Shown: positions 1-7,493 of the stretch, in pieces
Position numbering within the stretch: position 1 is the first letter of the stretch
Layout of the letters: every line of letters starts with the position of its first letter
NCBI GenBank assembly: GCA_013202595.1
Contig: JABMPV010000434.1
Span: forward strand, 1 to 8,070
DNA: 8,070 nt
Reading direction: 5' to 3'
Source: a bacterium
GTDB taxonomy: Bacteria; Actinomycetota; Acidimicrobiia; Spongiisociales; UBA11373
The notes under the pieces: model-generated
The model's database searches: none
Told to the model about the DNA's origin: nothing
Seen by the model: only the letters and a program-made list of their open reading frames with translations
Program-made: the position numbers and the translations under genes

Positions 1-1043
1 AGTTCGCCGAGGTCTTCGGCGATGATCGGGAGGCCGCCGAGATCGTGGTCGATGGCGCGGAAGAAGGCCTCGCCCGGGCCGCCCACCCAGCGGCCGGTCT
101 CTGCCGTCGGAGCATCGGCAGGCACCTCCCAGTAGTCGACGAAACCCCGGAAGTGATCGATGCGGATGAGGTCGACCTGGCTGTTGATCGCCCTGATGCG
201 ATCGATCCACCATTCGAAACCCGACGCCACATGGGCCGGCCAGTCGTACAGCGGATTGCCCCACAATTGCCCGGTCTCCGCGAAGTAGTCCGGCGGCACG
301 CCGGCGACGGAAATGGGGCGGAGGTCGTTGTCGAGCATGAAGAGATCGGGATTCGCCCAGACATCGGCACTGTCCATCGCCACGAAGATGGGCACGTCGC
401 CGATGATGCCGATGCCGAGGTCGCGAGCCTTGTCGTGCAACGCCGTCCATTGGCGATGCGCGGCGAACTGCCGGAACACGTGGCGGCTGACGAACTCCGT
501 GAGGTCGACCCGCGCCGCCCGCATCGTTCCGCGGTCACGATGCCTCATCTCGGCAGGCCAGTCGTGCCAGGAACCGCCACCGAGCGACTCCTTGACGGCC
601 ATGAACAACGAGAAGTCGTCGAGCCACGCGGCATGCTCTTCGCGGAACCGCCCGAAGTCCTCCTGGAGATGGGGCGCTTTCCCGTCGGCGAAACGGGCAA
701 ACGCCGTGTCGAGGACGCGGCGCTTCCAGGGGATGACCGCGCCGAAGTCGACATGGGCGGTCCCGCCTCCGGGAGCCTCTGTGGTGTCATCGGCACTCAC
801 CAGGCCGTCGGAGACGAGCACCTCGGGAGAGATGAGGAACGGGTTCATGGCGAATGCGGAGAAGCACTGATAGGGAGAGTCCCCGTACCCGGTCGGTCCC
901 AGCGGAAGCACCTGCCACCACCGGGTGCCTGTGGTGGCCAGCCAGTCCACCCAGTCGTGGGCCGCCGGGCCGAAATCGCCGACCCCGAAGCGCGACGGGA
1001 GGCTGGTGGGATGAAGCAGGATTCCGGATGACCGATCGAGCAT
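1..1043 (-). CDS. malQ: 4-alpha-glucanotransferase (amylomaltase), 5' part, truncated by the window edge
   Basis: Cytoplasmic GH77 enzyme that transfers 1,4-alpha-glucan segments between maltodextrins or to glucose in maltodextrin/glycogen metabolism. The reading frame is open from ATG (1043-1041, minus) to the window edge, about 347 codons with no stop. The N-terminus begins MLDRSSGILLHPTSLPSRFG, the classic MalQ opening. Around residue 215 is GDVPIFVAMDSADVW. RIDHFRGFVDYW follows at about 294, where D296 is the predicted nucleophile. AEDLG lies at the edge, where E343 is the predicted acid/base. The spacing of these residues agrees with known amylomaltases. The roughly 150 C-terminal residues expected of a full enzyme lie outside the window. 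The start is chosen because it gives the family N-terminus and has a CATAAT hexamer 6 nt upstream; no Shine-Dalgarno sequence is seen. It is divergent from the HIT gene. The identification is secure; the family and motifs are established knowledge. Confidence 0.95.
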   Translation of the reverse strand, partial: MLDRSSGILLHPTSLPSRFGVGDFGPAAHDWVDWLATTGTRWWQVLPLGPTGYGDSPYQCFSAFAMNPFLISPEVLVSDGLVSADDTTEAPGGGTAHVDFGAVIPWKRRVLDTAFARFADGKAPHLQEDFGRFREEHAAWLDDFSLFMAVKESLGGGSWHDWPAEMRHRDRGTMRAARVDLTEFVSRHVFRQFAAHRQWTALHDKARDLGIGIIGDVPIFVAMDSADVWANPDLFMLDNDLRPISVAGVPPDYFAETGQLWGNPLYDWPAHVASGFEWWIDRIRAINSQVDLIRIDHFRGFVDYWEVPADAPTAETGRWVGGPGEAFFRAIDHDLGGLPIIAEDLGE

Positions 1044-1049
1044 CCGGGC

Positions 1050-1055
1050 ATTATG
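1050..1055 (-). promoter_or_regulatory. Putative -10 element of malQ (leaderless)
   Basis: On the minus strand CATAAT (5 of 6 to TATAAT) sits exactly 6 nt before the malQ ATG. There is no Shine-Dalgarno sequence between them. The spacing would place the transcription start at or next to the A of ATG, so the mRNA would be leaderless. No convincing -35 hexamer is visible. This is a sequence-pattern inference, strengthened by the same arrangement at other genes of the window. Confidence 0.5.
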
Positions 1056-1111
1056 GCGGGTGCCGGAGCCGACTTCGACGACTGCTGCGCCGGATTCCCG
1101 ACATGCTCCGA

Positions 1112-1117
1112 TAGGCT
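1112..1117 (+). promoter_or_regulatory. Putative -10 element of the HIT gene (leaderless)
   Basis: TAGGCT fits TANNNT and ends 8 nt before the ATG at 1126. It would be too close (2 nt) to serve the ATG at 1120, so if real it argues for the downstream start. No Shine-Dalgarno sequence precedes either ATG, and no clear -35 hexamer is seen. Confidence 0.4.
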
Positions 1118-1125
1118 CGATGGCC

Positions 1126-1632
1126 ATGGACACCTTGTGGGCCTCGTGGCGGAGCACCTACGTGAGGACGGCGGACGAACTCAACGAGATTTCACGGTGC
1201 CTCTTCTGCCGACTCCCCGACGTCGAGGCGATCGAGGACTCGCTCGTGCTGGAGCGCGGCGAGGGAGCCTTCACGGTCCTCAATCGCTTCCCCTACACCA
1301 CCGGCCACCTCATGGTGAGCCCATATCGGCACATCGCAGATCTCTCCGAAGCCACGGCCGTCGAGGCCGGCGAGATGTGGCGCCTGCTGGTCAGAGCCGA
1401 GCGTGCCGTGCGTGCGGCGATGGTTCCCCACGGCTTCAATCTGGGAGCCAATCTGGGCAAAGTGGCCGGCGCCGGCGTACCGGGCCACCTCCATCTACAT
1501 CTCGTCCCCAGATGGGAAGGCGACACCAATTTCATGACGGCGGTCGGCGGTACCAGAGTCGTCCCCGAAGACCTCATGTCGACCTACGAGCGCATCAGCT
1601 CAGCACTCTCGGAAATCGGCATCGACCAGTGA
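1126..1632 (+). CDS. HIT-domain protein (histidine triad nucleotide hydrolase/transferase, Ap4A phosphorylase-like)
   Basis: Cytoplasmic protein of 168 aa in the histidine-triad superfamily, which cleaves or transfers nucleotidyl groups (AMP derivatives, diadenosine polyphosphates). The N-terminus MDTLWASWRSTYV matches the LWxPWRxxYV opening of actinobacterial HIT proteins. A CLFC motif (residues 25-28) may bind zinc. NRFPYTTGHLMVSPYRH and HGFNLGANLG are the conserved nucleotide-binding core. The triad GHLHLHLVPRW has the middle His (H123 in this numbering) as predicted nucleophile. The C-terminal GDTNFMTAVGGTRVVPE resembles mycobacterial Rv2613c (Ap4A phosphorylase), but that protein, as I recall it, lacks the CxxC, so the exact substrate is open. 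An in-frame ATG at 1120 adds two residues (MA). I prefer 1126 because of the family N-terminus and the -10 spacing. The stop at 1630-1632 lies 5 bp before the direct repeat that precedes the next gene. Confidence 0.9.
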   Translation: MDTLWASWRSTYVRTADELNEISRCLFCRLPDVEAIEDSLVLERGEGAFTVLNRFPYTTGHLMVSPYRHIADLSEATAVEAGEMWRLLVRAERAVRAAMVPHGFNLGANLGKVAGAGVPGHLHLHLVPRWEGDTNFMTAVGGTRVVPEDLMSTYERISSALSEIGIDQ

Positions 1633-1637
1633 CAGGG

Positions 1638-1655
1638 CCTTCATAGAACCTTCAT
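1638..1655 (+). promoter_or_regulatory. PhoB/OmpR-type direct-repeat operator upstream of the exported protein gene
   Basis: Two identical 7-mers CCTTCAT (1638-1644 and 1649-1655) are separated by AGAA, an 11-bp period. OmpR/PhoB-family regulators bind head-to-tail to repeats one helical turn apart. The E. coli pho box is two 7-mers (CTGTCAT) with a 4-bp spacer, and 13 of 18 positions match its consensus as I recall it. The second repeat ends exactly 10 bp before the -10 hexamer at 1666, replacing the -35 as in PhoB-activated promoters. The obvious candidate regulator is the response regulator at 2948-3634. The repeat is seen directly; the protein that binds it is inferred. Confidence 0.6.
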
Positions 1656-1665
1656 CGGGGTTCCG

Positions 1666-1671
1666 TACGGT
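1666..1671 (+). promoter_or_regulatory. Putative -10 element of the exported protein gene
   Basis: TACGGT (TANNNT type) lies 10 bp downstream of the CCTTCAT direct repeat. Transcription would begin near 1678-1680 and give a short leader of about 23 nt. No -35 consensus is present, as expected if a regulator bound at 1638-1655 recruits polymerase. Confidence 0.5.
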
Positions 1672-1690
1672 GGCACTCAATCAGACACAC

Positions 1691-1695
1691 GGAGG
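1691..1695 (+). promoter_or_regulatory. Ribosome binding site of the exported protein gene
   Basis: GGAGG lies 6 nt before the ATG at 1702 and fixes the start. It is the strongest Shine-Dalgarno sequence in the window and sets this gene apart from its apparently leaderless neighbours. Confidence 0.8.
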
Positions 1696-1701
1696 TCACA
1701 C

Positions 1702-2883
1702 ATGGAGACACGGACCAGGGCCATTGCAGTCCTCGGAGCCGTCACCATCGCTCTGGCGGCTGCGGTTCCCGCATCGGCGGCCGGCGATGAGCCCGGCGCC
1801 GATGACGGAGTCGAGCAGTGCATCGAGATCAGCTTCGGTGACCAGGCATGGGTCGATGAGGGCTTTGAGTTCCCTGAAGGTCTCGACTCCGGGTTTCCCA
1901 TGCCGTCGATCGATGCAGACGCCGTTGCGGAGTTGAACGGCCACGCCGATGATTTGGCAGCGTTCCTCGACGAGCGCGGCATCGAGTTCGAGATGTATGA
2001 CGTCTCGGTCGTCGGCTGGGATCCAGAGGATCCCGCTGCGGCAGAGGCCGTCGGCGAGTTCTACGCAGAGAATGGCCTCCCCATCCCATCCGCCTGGATG
2101 CATCCCTTCCCGATGGGCGGCATCGAGTTCCTCCCGTTCGGGGAAGGCCTTCCGTTCGGCGGCGGGTTCGATCTCGGCAGCCTCCCCCCTGAGTTGGAAG
2201 AACTGTTCGGTGAGGGATTCTCGTTCGATGGTGACATCGACCTCGAGAACCTGCCGCCCGAGTTGAAGGAACTGTTCGGCGCCGGGCTGGAGCTGGTCGG
2301 ATCGCTCGAAGAGGGCTTCGATCTCGAGAACCTCCCCCCCGAGCTCGAGGAACTGTTCGGTGAGGGCTTCGATCTCGAGGGCCTGCCTCTGGAGTTTGGC
2401 GAGGTGTTCGTCAGCGGCGGAGAGCCCGGGTTCGCCCACACCTTCGATGAAGGCATTCCGGAGGAGTTTCTGGCCGATCAGCAGGCAGAGACCGATGCAA
2501 TCGCCGCTGCCCTCGACGTAGCCGGGATCGGGTACGAGATCGAAACCGGTCCCTTCGGCGGATCACACGTCATCTGGGATCTCACCGATGAGGCAGCCAA
2601 CGCTGTAGTGGCCGGGGTCTACAGCGACCTGTACGGCGGCGACGTCGTCTTCAAGGTCGGTCCATGTGGGAACGGGGCGTTCGGAGGCTTCGAGTTCGGA
2701 GACTTCGACGGCGGATGGTTCATCGAAGACATCAGTGGCACGGTTGATGTGGCCGTCGCTCCCGACGCTCCGTCCGGGGTGGTCCACAGCGGTCGGCCCG
2801 ATGGCGCATTCCCGGGGCCGTTCGGGCCGGGCACGGAGCTCGGTCAGATCAGCGAGAACCTGACGGAGGGCCGGACCGGCTGA
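1702..2883 (+). CDS. Exported, highly acidic repeat protein sharing a domain with the neighbouring sensor kinase
   Basis: A 393-aa protein of no family I recognise. Residues 1-27 form a Sec signal peptide (basic start METRTR, hydrophobic AVLGAVTIALAAAV, cleavage after PASA or ASAA). The mature part has two cysteines only (C40, C322; possible disulfide) and very few basic residues (Lys 189 and 318, Arg 92, 365 and 391), so its pI must be very low. Module 1 (about 82-124) carries AAFLDERGIEFEMY then WDPEDPAAAEAVGEFY. Module 2 (about 264-310) carries AIAAALDVAGIGYEI then WDLTDEAANAVVAGVY. Between them lies a repeat of LPPELEELFGEGF type (156-240). The C-terminal 70 residues are Gly/Phe/Asp-rich with no anchor. 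Module 1 matches the kinase sensor region (141-188 of the 3627-5381 product). The gene has its own promoter with a PhoB-like box and a hairpin after its stop. The CDS and export are confident. The function is unknown; a ligand-binding or co-sensor role is inference. Confidence 0.85.
   Translation: METRTRAIAVLGAVTIALAAAVPASAAGDEPGADDGVEQCIEISFGDQAWVDEGFEFPEGLDSGFPMPSIDADAVAELNGHADDLAAFLDERGIEFEMYDVSVVGWDPEDPAAAEAVGEFYAENGLPIPSAWMHPFPMGGIEFLPFGEGLPFGGGFDLGSLPPELEELFGEGFSFDGDIDLENLPPELKELFGAGLELVGSLEEGFDLENLPPELEELFGEGFDLEGLPLEFGEVFVSGGEPGFAHTFDEGIPEEFLADQQAETDAIAAALDVAGIGYEIETGPFGGSHVIWDLTDEAANAVVAGVYSDLYGGDVVFKVGPCGNGAFGGFEFGDFDGGWFIEDISGTVDVAVAPDAPSGVVHSGRPDGAFPGPFGPGTELGQISENLTEGRTG
2167..2421 (+). 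repeat. Intragenic repeat encoding (F/I)DLxxLPPELxELFGxGF units
   Basis: Four imperfect units encode residues 156-173, 179-196, 206-223 and 223-240 of the exported protein. Three are close, with LPPELEELFGEGF, LPPELKELFGAGL and LPPELEELFGEGF; the fourth (LPLEFGEVFVSGG) has decayed. Unit starts are 23, 27 and 17 residues apart, so it is not a strict tandem array. At DNA level, ttcgatctcgag and gaactgttcgg recur, which suggests internal duplication. The LxxLPxxLxxL spacing recalls leucine-rich repeats, but the usual Asn ladder is absent. Confidence 0.7.
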
Positions 2884-2894
2884 AGGACTCTGGA

Positions 2895-2922
2895 GGGGAG
2901 GTCCGGATCGCCGGGCCTCCCC
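2895..2922 (+). terminator. Strong hairpin after the exported protein gene, likely terminator
   Basis: GGGGAGGTCCGG (2895-2906), loop ATCG, CCGGGCCTCCCC (2911-2922): a 12-bp stem with a single G-U pair at 2902/2915. It begins 11 nt after the TGA stop at 2881-2883. No T-run follows, so it would be a U-less terminator, which is common in high-GC actinobacteria, or an mRNA 3'-end stabiliser. It also occupies the -35 zone of the response-regulator promoter, so it might instead have an operator role. Confidence 0.6.
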
Positions 2923-2935
2923 CCGGTCCGACCGG

Positions 2936-2941
2936 TACCGT
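2936..2941 (+). promoter_or_regulatory. Putative -10 element of the response regulator-kinase operon (leaderless)
   Basis: TACCGT fits TANNNT and is followed by GAAACC and the ATG at 2948, a 6-nt gap. There is no Shine-Dalgarno sequence. A short inverted repeat, CCGGT-3-ACCGG (2923-2935), abuts the hexamer. Together with the hairpin upstream, this suggests the two-component genes have their own, probably basal, promoter separate from the exported protein gene. Confidence 0.45.
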
Positions 2942-2947
2942 GAAACC

Positions 2948-3626
<679 letters not shown>

Positions 3627-3634
<8 letters not shown>

Positions 3635-5377
3635 CCTCCGCACCCGGCTGGTGCTGACCTCGCTCCTGGTGGCGCTGATCGCAGTCGTCGCTACGGCGTT
3701 CGTGGTCAATCGTGAGACGGTCCGTCAAGCCGATGCCGCAGTGGAGCGTGATGCCGTCACCGAGCAGATCATCTACGAGCAATTGTCGTTCCACGCGCTC
3801 ACCAACCAGTCGTGGGATGACGTCGAGTCAGTGGTGAGCGAACTGTCGGATCTCTACGGAGAGCGGATTGCCCTCACGACTCTCGATGGCGAGCCGATTG
3901 CCGACAGCGCAGATCGCGACGCCGGTCTTCCCGATGCTCCCGCCGGGATCATCGACCCGGGCAGCCCGGTCATCGAGTTCGACCCCCAGTCCCTTGCAGC
4001 GCAGCCCGATGCGTTCCTGACGGTTGTGGAGCAGATCAATGCCGAAGGCGAGGCACTCGCCGGGTTCCTCGGCGATATCGGAGTCCCGTTCAGCGTGAGT
4101 GGCCCGGGGGATTTCGGCATCGTCTATCCCGCATGGGACCCGGCCGACCCCGAGGCGGCGGGAGCAGTCAAGCAGTTCTTCCTCGAGCAGGTTCTCACCG
4201 GCGTGGGTGAGAACCTGGATCCCGATCTGGTCGCCCTCGAGGAGTTGAGCACGTTCATCCTCGAGTCAGGCCTCCCGATCATCCTCGGTGATGGCACCGA
4301 GGGCGGGGTCGTCCTCGAGGGGATCGATTCCGACAGCTTCGGGATGATCGAGGAGTTCCTGTTCGGCGGTGGCCGGGGCGTCGAGGTGCTGGGCCCGGTC
4401 TTCTCGGGTGAGACGGCGGAGCCGGCACTCCTGTTCCTCGGGCTCCCCGGCGGCGATACCACTCCGACGACACCGGTTGGATGGAGGCTGCTGCTGGCCG
4501 TGGCTCTCGTCGCAGCGATCGCAGTGGCCGTGACGGTCCTGGTGTCGCGGCGGATGCTGCAGCCGATCGGCCGGCTCACCACCGCGGCCAAGCGGCTCGA
4601 ATCCGGGGACCTGACTGAGCGGGTCGAGGCGGGCGGTTCGGACGAGATCGGCCATCTCGCGGGGGCGTTCAACTCCATGGCTGCCTCGCTCGAGAGCCAG
4701 GACGCGCTGCGCAGGCGGGTCACGGGGGATATCGCCCACGAGCTCAGGACACCGCTATCGAACATCCGCGGATATCTCGAAGCCATTCTCGAAGGTGTTG
4801 CGCAGCCCGAGCCCGTGGTGATCGAGTCGCTCCACGAGGAGGCGGTGCACCTGCAGCGCCTCGTGGACGATCTTCAGGATCTTGCTCTTGCGGAATCGGG
4901 CGAGCTCCGGATCGATCTGGTCGATCTCGATCTGGGAGATCTCGTGACCGCAGCAGTAGCCGCCCACCGGGTGCGTGCCGGGGTGGCGGGAGTCGATCTA
5001 TCGGGCTCTACAGACGGCGGGCTGATTGTGTTCGCCGACGCCGATCGGCTCAGGCAGATACTCGCCAACCTCATCGAGAACGCGGTGCGCCACACGCCCG
5101 ACGGTGGGTCGGTGACGGTGACGGCTCGCGATCGCGGGGGAGTCGCCCTGATCGAGGTCGCCGACACGGGCGAAGGCATCGATCCCGATGACCTGCCTCA
5201 CGTGTTCGAGCGCCTGTATCGAGCCGACGCCTCACGCAGCCGTGAGACAGGTGGCTCGGGCCTCGGTCTCGCCATCGTCCGCGAACTAGTGCGCATGCAC
5301 GGCGGGACGGTGACGGCGGCGAGCATCCCCGATCAGGGGACCACGATCAGTGTCGAGTTGCCCGCAAGCAGCCCGGA

Positions 5378-5381
<4 letters not shown>
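3627..5381 (+). CDS. Membrane sensor histidine kinase with an unusual acidic extracytoplasmic domain
   Basis: A 584-aa type I sensor kinase, cognate to the overlapping response regulator. Transmembrane helix 1 spans about 8-27 and helix 2 about 286-306. Between them is a roughly 255-residue outer domain, longer than the small loops of many OmpR-class kinases. Its first part (30-105, ending LYGERIALTTLDGEPIADS) looks PAS/Cache-like. Its second part (141-188: AGFLGDIGVPFSV then WDPADPEAAGAVKQFF) is similar to module 1 of the exported protein at 1702-2883. A weaker second copy may occupy about 205-246 (ILESGLPIILGDG ... GGVVLEGIDSDSFGM). Inside the cell follow HAMP (about 307-356), the dimerisation helix with DIAHELRTPLSN (H371), the N box NLIENAVRH (N485), G1 DTGEGI (D513), the F box HVFERLYRA and G2 GGSGLGLAI. 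All catalytic motifs are intact. It ends in a CTAG shared with the convergent sigma gene. The signal is unknown. Confidence 0.93.
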
Positions 5382-6424
<1,043 letters not shown>

Positions 6425-6430
6425 GATTGT

Positions 6431-6460
6431 TCCCTATTTCGCGAGGATTTGCAATGTCAT
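6431..6460 (-). promoter_or_regulatory. Putative promoter of the sigma factor gene
   Basis: On the minus strand ATGACA (6460-6455, 5 of 6 to TTGACA) and TAGGGA (6436-6431) are 18 bp apart. The -10 ends 6 nt before the GTG start. The last -10 base is A instead of T, so it is a weaker match than the others. AGGGA could alternatively act as a poor Shine-Dalgarno sequence. Confidence 0.4.
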
Positions 6461-6463
6461 TCT

Positions 6464-6484
6464 GAGAAATCTGAGAGATTTCTC
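6464..6484. promoter_or_regulatory. Perfect palindrome in the divergent sigma/dehydratase promoter region, candidate operator
   Basis: GAGAAATC (6464-6471), 5-bp centre TGAGA, GATTTCTC (6477-6484): perfect 8-bp arms. An overlapping direct repeat TCTGAGA occurs at 6461-6467 and 6470-6476. It is AT-rich against a GC-rich background. It sits 3 bp upstream of the sigma gene's putative -35 and about 27 bp upstream of the dehydratase -10, so a dimeric regulator bound here could act on both genes. A transcribed hairpin is the alternative, but no gene ends here. Confidence 0.5.
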
Positions 6485-6511
6485 GTCTCGGGATCGGTTC
6501 CGGCGACCGCC

Positions 6512-6517
6512 TACGCT
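6512..6517 (+). promoter_or_regulatory. Putative -10 element of the dehydratase operon (leaderless)
   Basis: TACGCT (TANNNT) ends 7 nt before the GTG at 6525, with no Shine-Dalgarno sequence between. The arrangement matches that at malQ, the HIT gene and the response regulator. No convincing -35 hexamer is seen. Confidence 0.45.
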
Positions 6518-6524
6518 GTGATTC

Positions 6525-7493
6525 GTGGCACAGCACCCGACTCTGCGAGACGTCTTCGCCGCCCGCAAACGCATCTCGGATGGCATCCTGAAGACTCCAT
6601 TGGTGCGCTCGAAGCGACTCTCGGGCGTGGCCGGCGCCGACGTGTACCTCAAGCTGGAGAACCGCCAGGAGACGGGCTCCTTCAAGCTGAGGGGAGCCAC
6701 GAACATCCTTCGATCACTCACCGCCGTCGAGCGGGAGACAGGTGTGGTGGCGGTGTCCAGCGGCAACCACGGCAGGGCCGTCGCCCATGTCGGAGCCGCT
6801 GAGGGTATCGAGGCCACAGTGTGCATCTCGACCAGGGTTCCGCAGGTCAAGGTCGCCGCCATGCAGGCGTTGGGCGCAACCGTGGTGGTCGCAGGGCCGA
6901 CGCAGGACGATGCCGATGCCGCTGCCCGGCAACTGGTCGACGACGGCCTGGTCTTCGTCCACCCCTTCGACGATTCCAGGGTCATCGCAGGGCAGGGCAC
7001 CATCGGTCTGGAGTTGCTGGATGACCTGCCTGAGGTCGGGACCGTGGTCGTTCCACTCTCGGGCGGGGGCCTCATGGCGGGGATCGCCGTTGCCATAAAG
7101 AGCGCCGATCGCGATATCCGCATCATCGGGGTGAGCCAGGACAGGGGTCCGGCGATGTACGACAGCATTCGCGCCGGGCGCCTCACCGACGTGATCGAAG
7201 AGGACACGCTCGCCGATGCCCTCGCCGGCGGCCTCGGGCCGGAGAACCATCACTCCTTTGCGATGTGCAGCGAGTTGATCGACGAGATCCTGCTGGTGTC
7301 CGAGAACGAGATCGCAGCTGCCATGGCCCATCTCCACAGCAATGAGGGCGAGACCGTCGAGGGTGGGGGAGCGGTCGGTGTCGCTGCGGTCCTGGCCGGC
7401 AAGGTGGCCGCTCCAGGCCCCATCGCCGTGGTCGTGAGCGGAGGGAACGTGGACCCCGCCGTCCTGGCAGGGGCAGTCGAGGAGCAGAGATGA
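6525..7493 (+). CDS. PLP-dependent threonine dehydratase-like enzyme, EutB-like
   Basis: A 322-aa fold-type II PLP enzyme, cytoplasmic, expected to catalyse elimination of water and ammonia from a hydroxy-amino acid or a related beta-elimination. GSFKLRGA carries the Schiff-base lysine K54. SSGNHGRAVA (78-87) contacts the cofactor/substrate carboxylate. PLSGGGL (177-183) is the phosphate-binding loop, and VVSGGN (303-308) supplies the Ser near the pyridine nitrogen. There is no C-terminal ACT domain, so it is not the allosteric biosynthetic IlvA (about 500 aa). The segments NHGRAVAH, PFDDSRVIAGQGTIGLELL and IGVSQDRGPAM recall EutB (hydroxyectoine utilisation) more than catabolic threonine dehydratase. 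That is from memory of the family. The downstream ATGA-coupled cyclodeaminase-family gene supports a EutB-EutC type pair. Alternatives are L-threonine/L-serine dehydratase, serine racemase or beta-hydroxyaspartate dehydratase. The start GTG is chosen for its -10 spacing and family N-terminus. Confidence 0.88.
   Translation: MAQHPTLRDVFAARKRISDGILKTPLVRSKRLSGVAGADVYLKLENRQETGSFKLRGATNILRSLTAVERETGVVAVSSGNHGRAVAHVGAAEGIEATVCISTRVPQVKVAAMQALGATVVVAGPTQDDADAAARQLVDDGLVFVHPFDDSRVIAGQGTIGLELLDDLPEVGTVVVPLSGGGLMAGIAVAIKSADRDIRIIGVSQDRGPAMYDSIRAGRLTDVIEEDTLADALAGGLGPENHHSFAMCSELIDEILLVSENEIAAAMAHLHSNEGETVEGGGAVGVAAVLAGKVAAPGPIAVVVSGGNVDPAVLAGAVEEQR
7479..7484 (+). promoter_or_regulatory. Ribosome binding site of the cyclodeaminase-family gene
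   Basis: GAGGAG, inside the last codons of the dehydratase gene, lies 5 nt before the ATG at 7490. It supports this start and translational coupling through the ATGA overlap (7490-7493). Confidence 0.65.

Noticed and set aside
45..1031. Long plus-strand open frame (328 codons)
   Set aside because: It is antisense to malQ, whose frame has clear catalytic motifs. The plus-strand translation is Arg/Glu/His/Pro-rich with no recognisable family, typical of a high-GC shadow frame.
1060..1119. N-terminal extension of the HIT protein from the ATG at 1060
   Set aside because: The extra 20 residues (MPEPTSTTAAPDSRHAPIGS) have no family similarity and would overlap the divergent promoter region. MDTLW matches the usual N-terminus.
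2167..2421. Leucine-rich-repeat domain in the exported protein
   Set aside because: LxxLPxxLxxL spacing is suggestive, but the Asn position and regular 20-29 residue periodicity are missing and the units are too acidic and uneven. It is kept only as an unnamed repeat.
1696..2439. Minus-strand open frame (247 codons) with Glu/Gln/Leu-rich repeats
   Set aside because: It mirrors the repetitive exported protein gene. The apparent repeats are the reverse complement of the LPPELEELFG repeat, and no start signal supports it.
4124..4786. Minus-strand open frame (220 codons), Ser/Arg/Pro-rich
   Set aside because: It is antisense to the kinase sensor/HAMP region. Its composition is that of a shadow frame.
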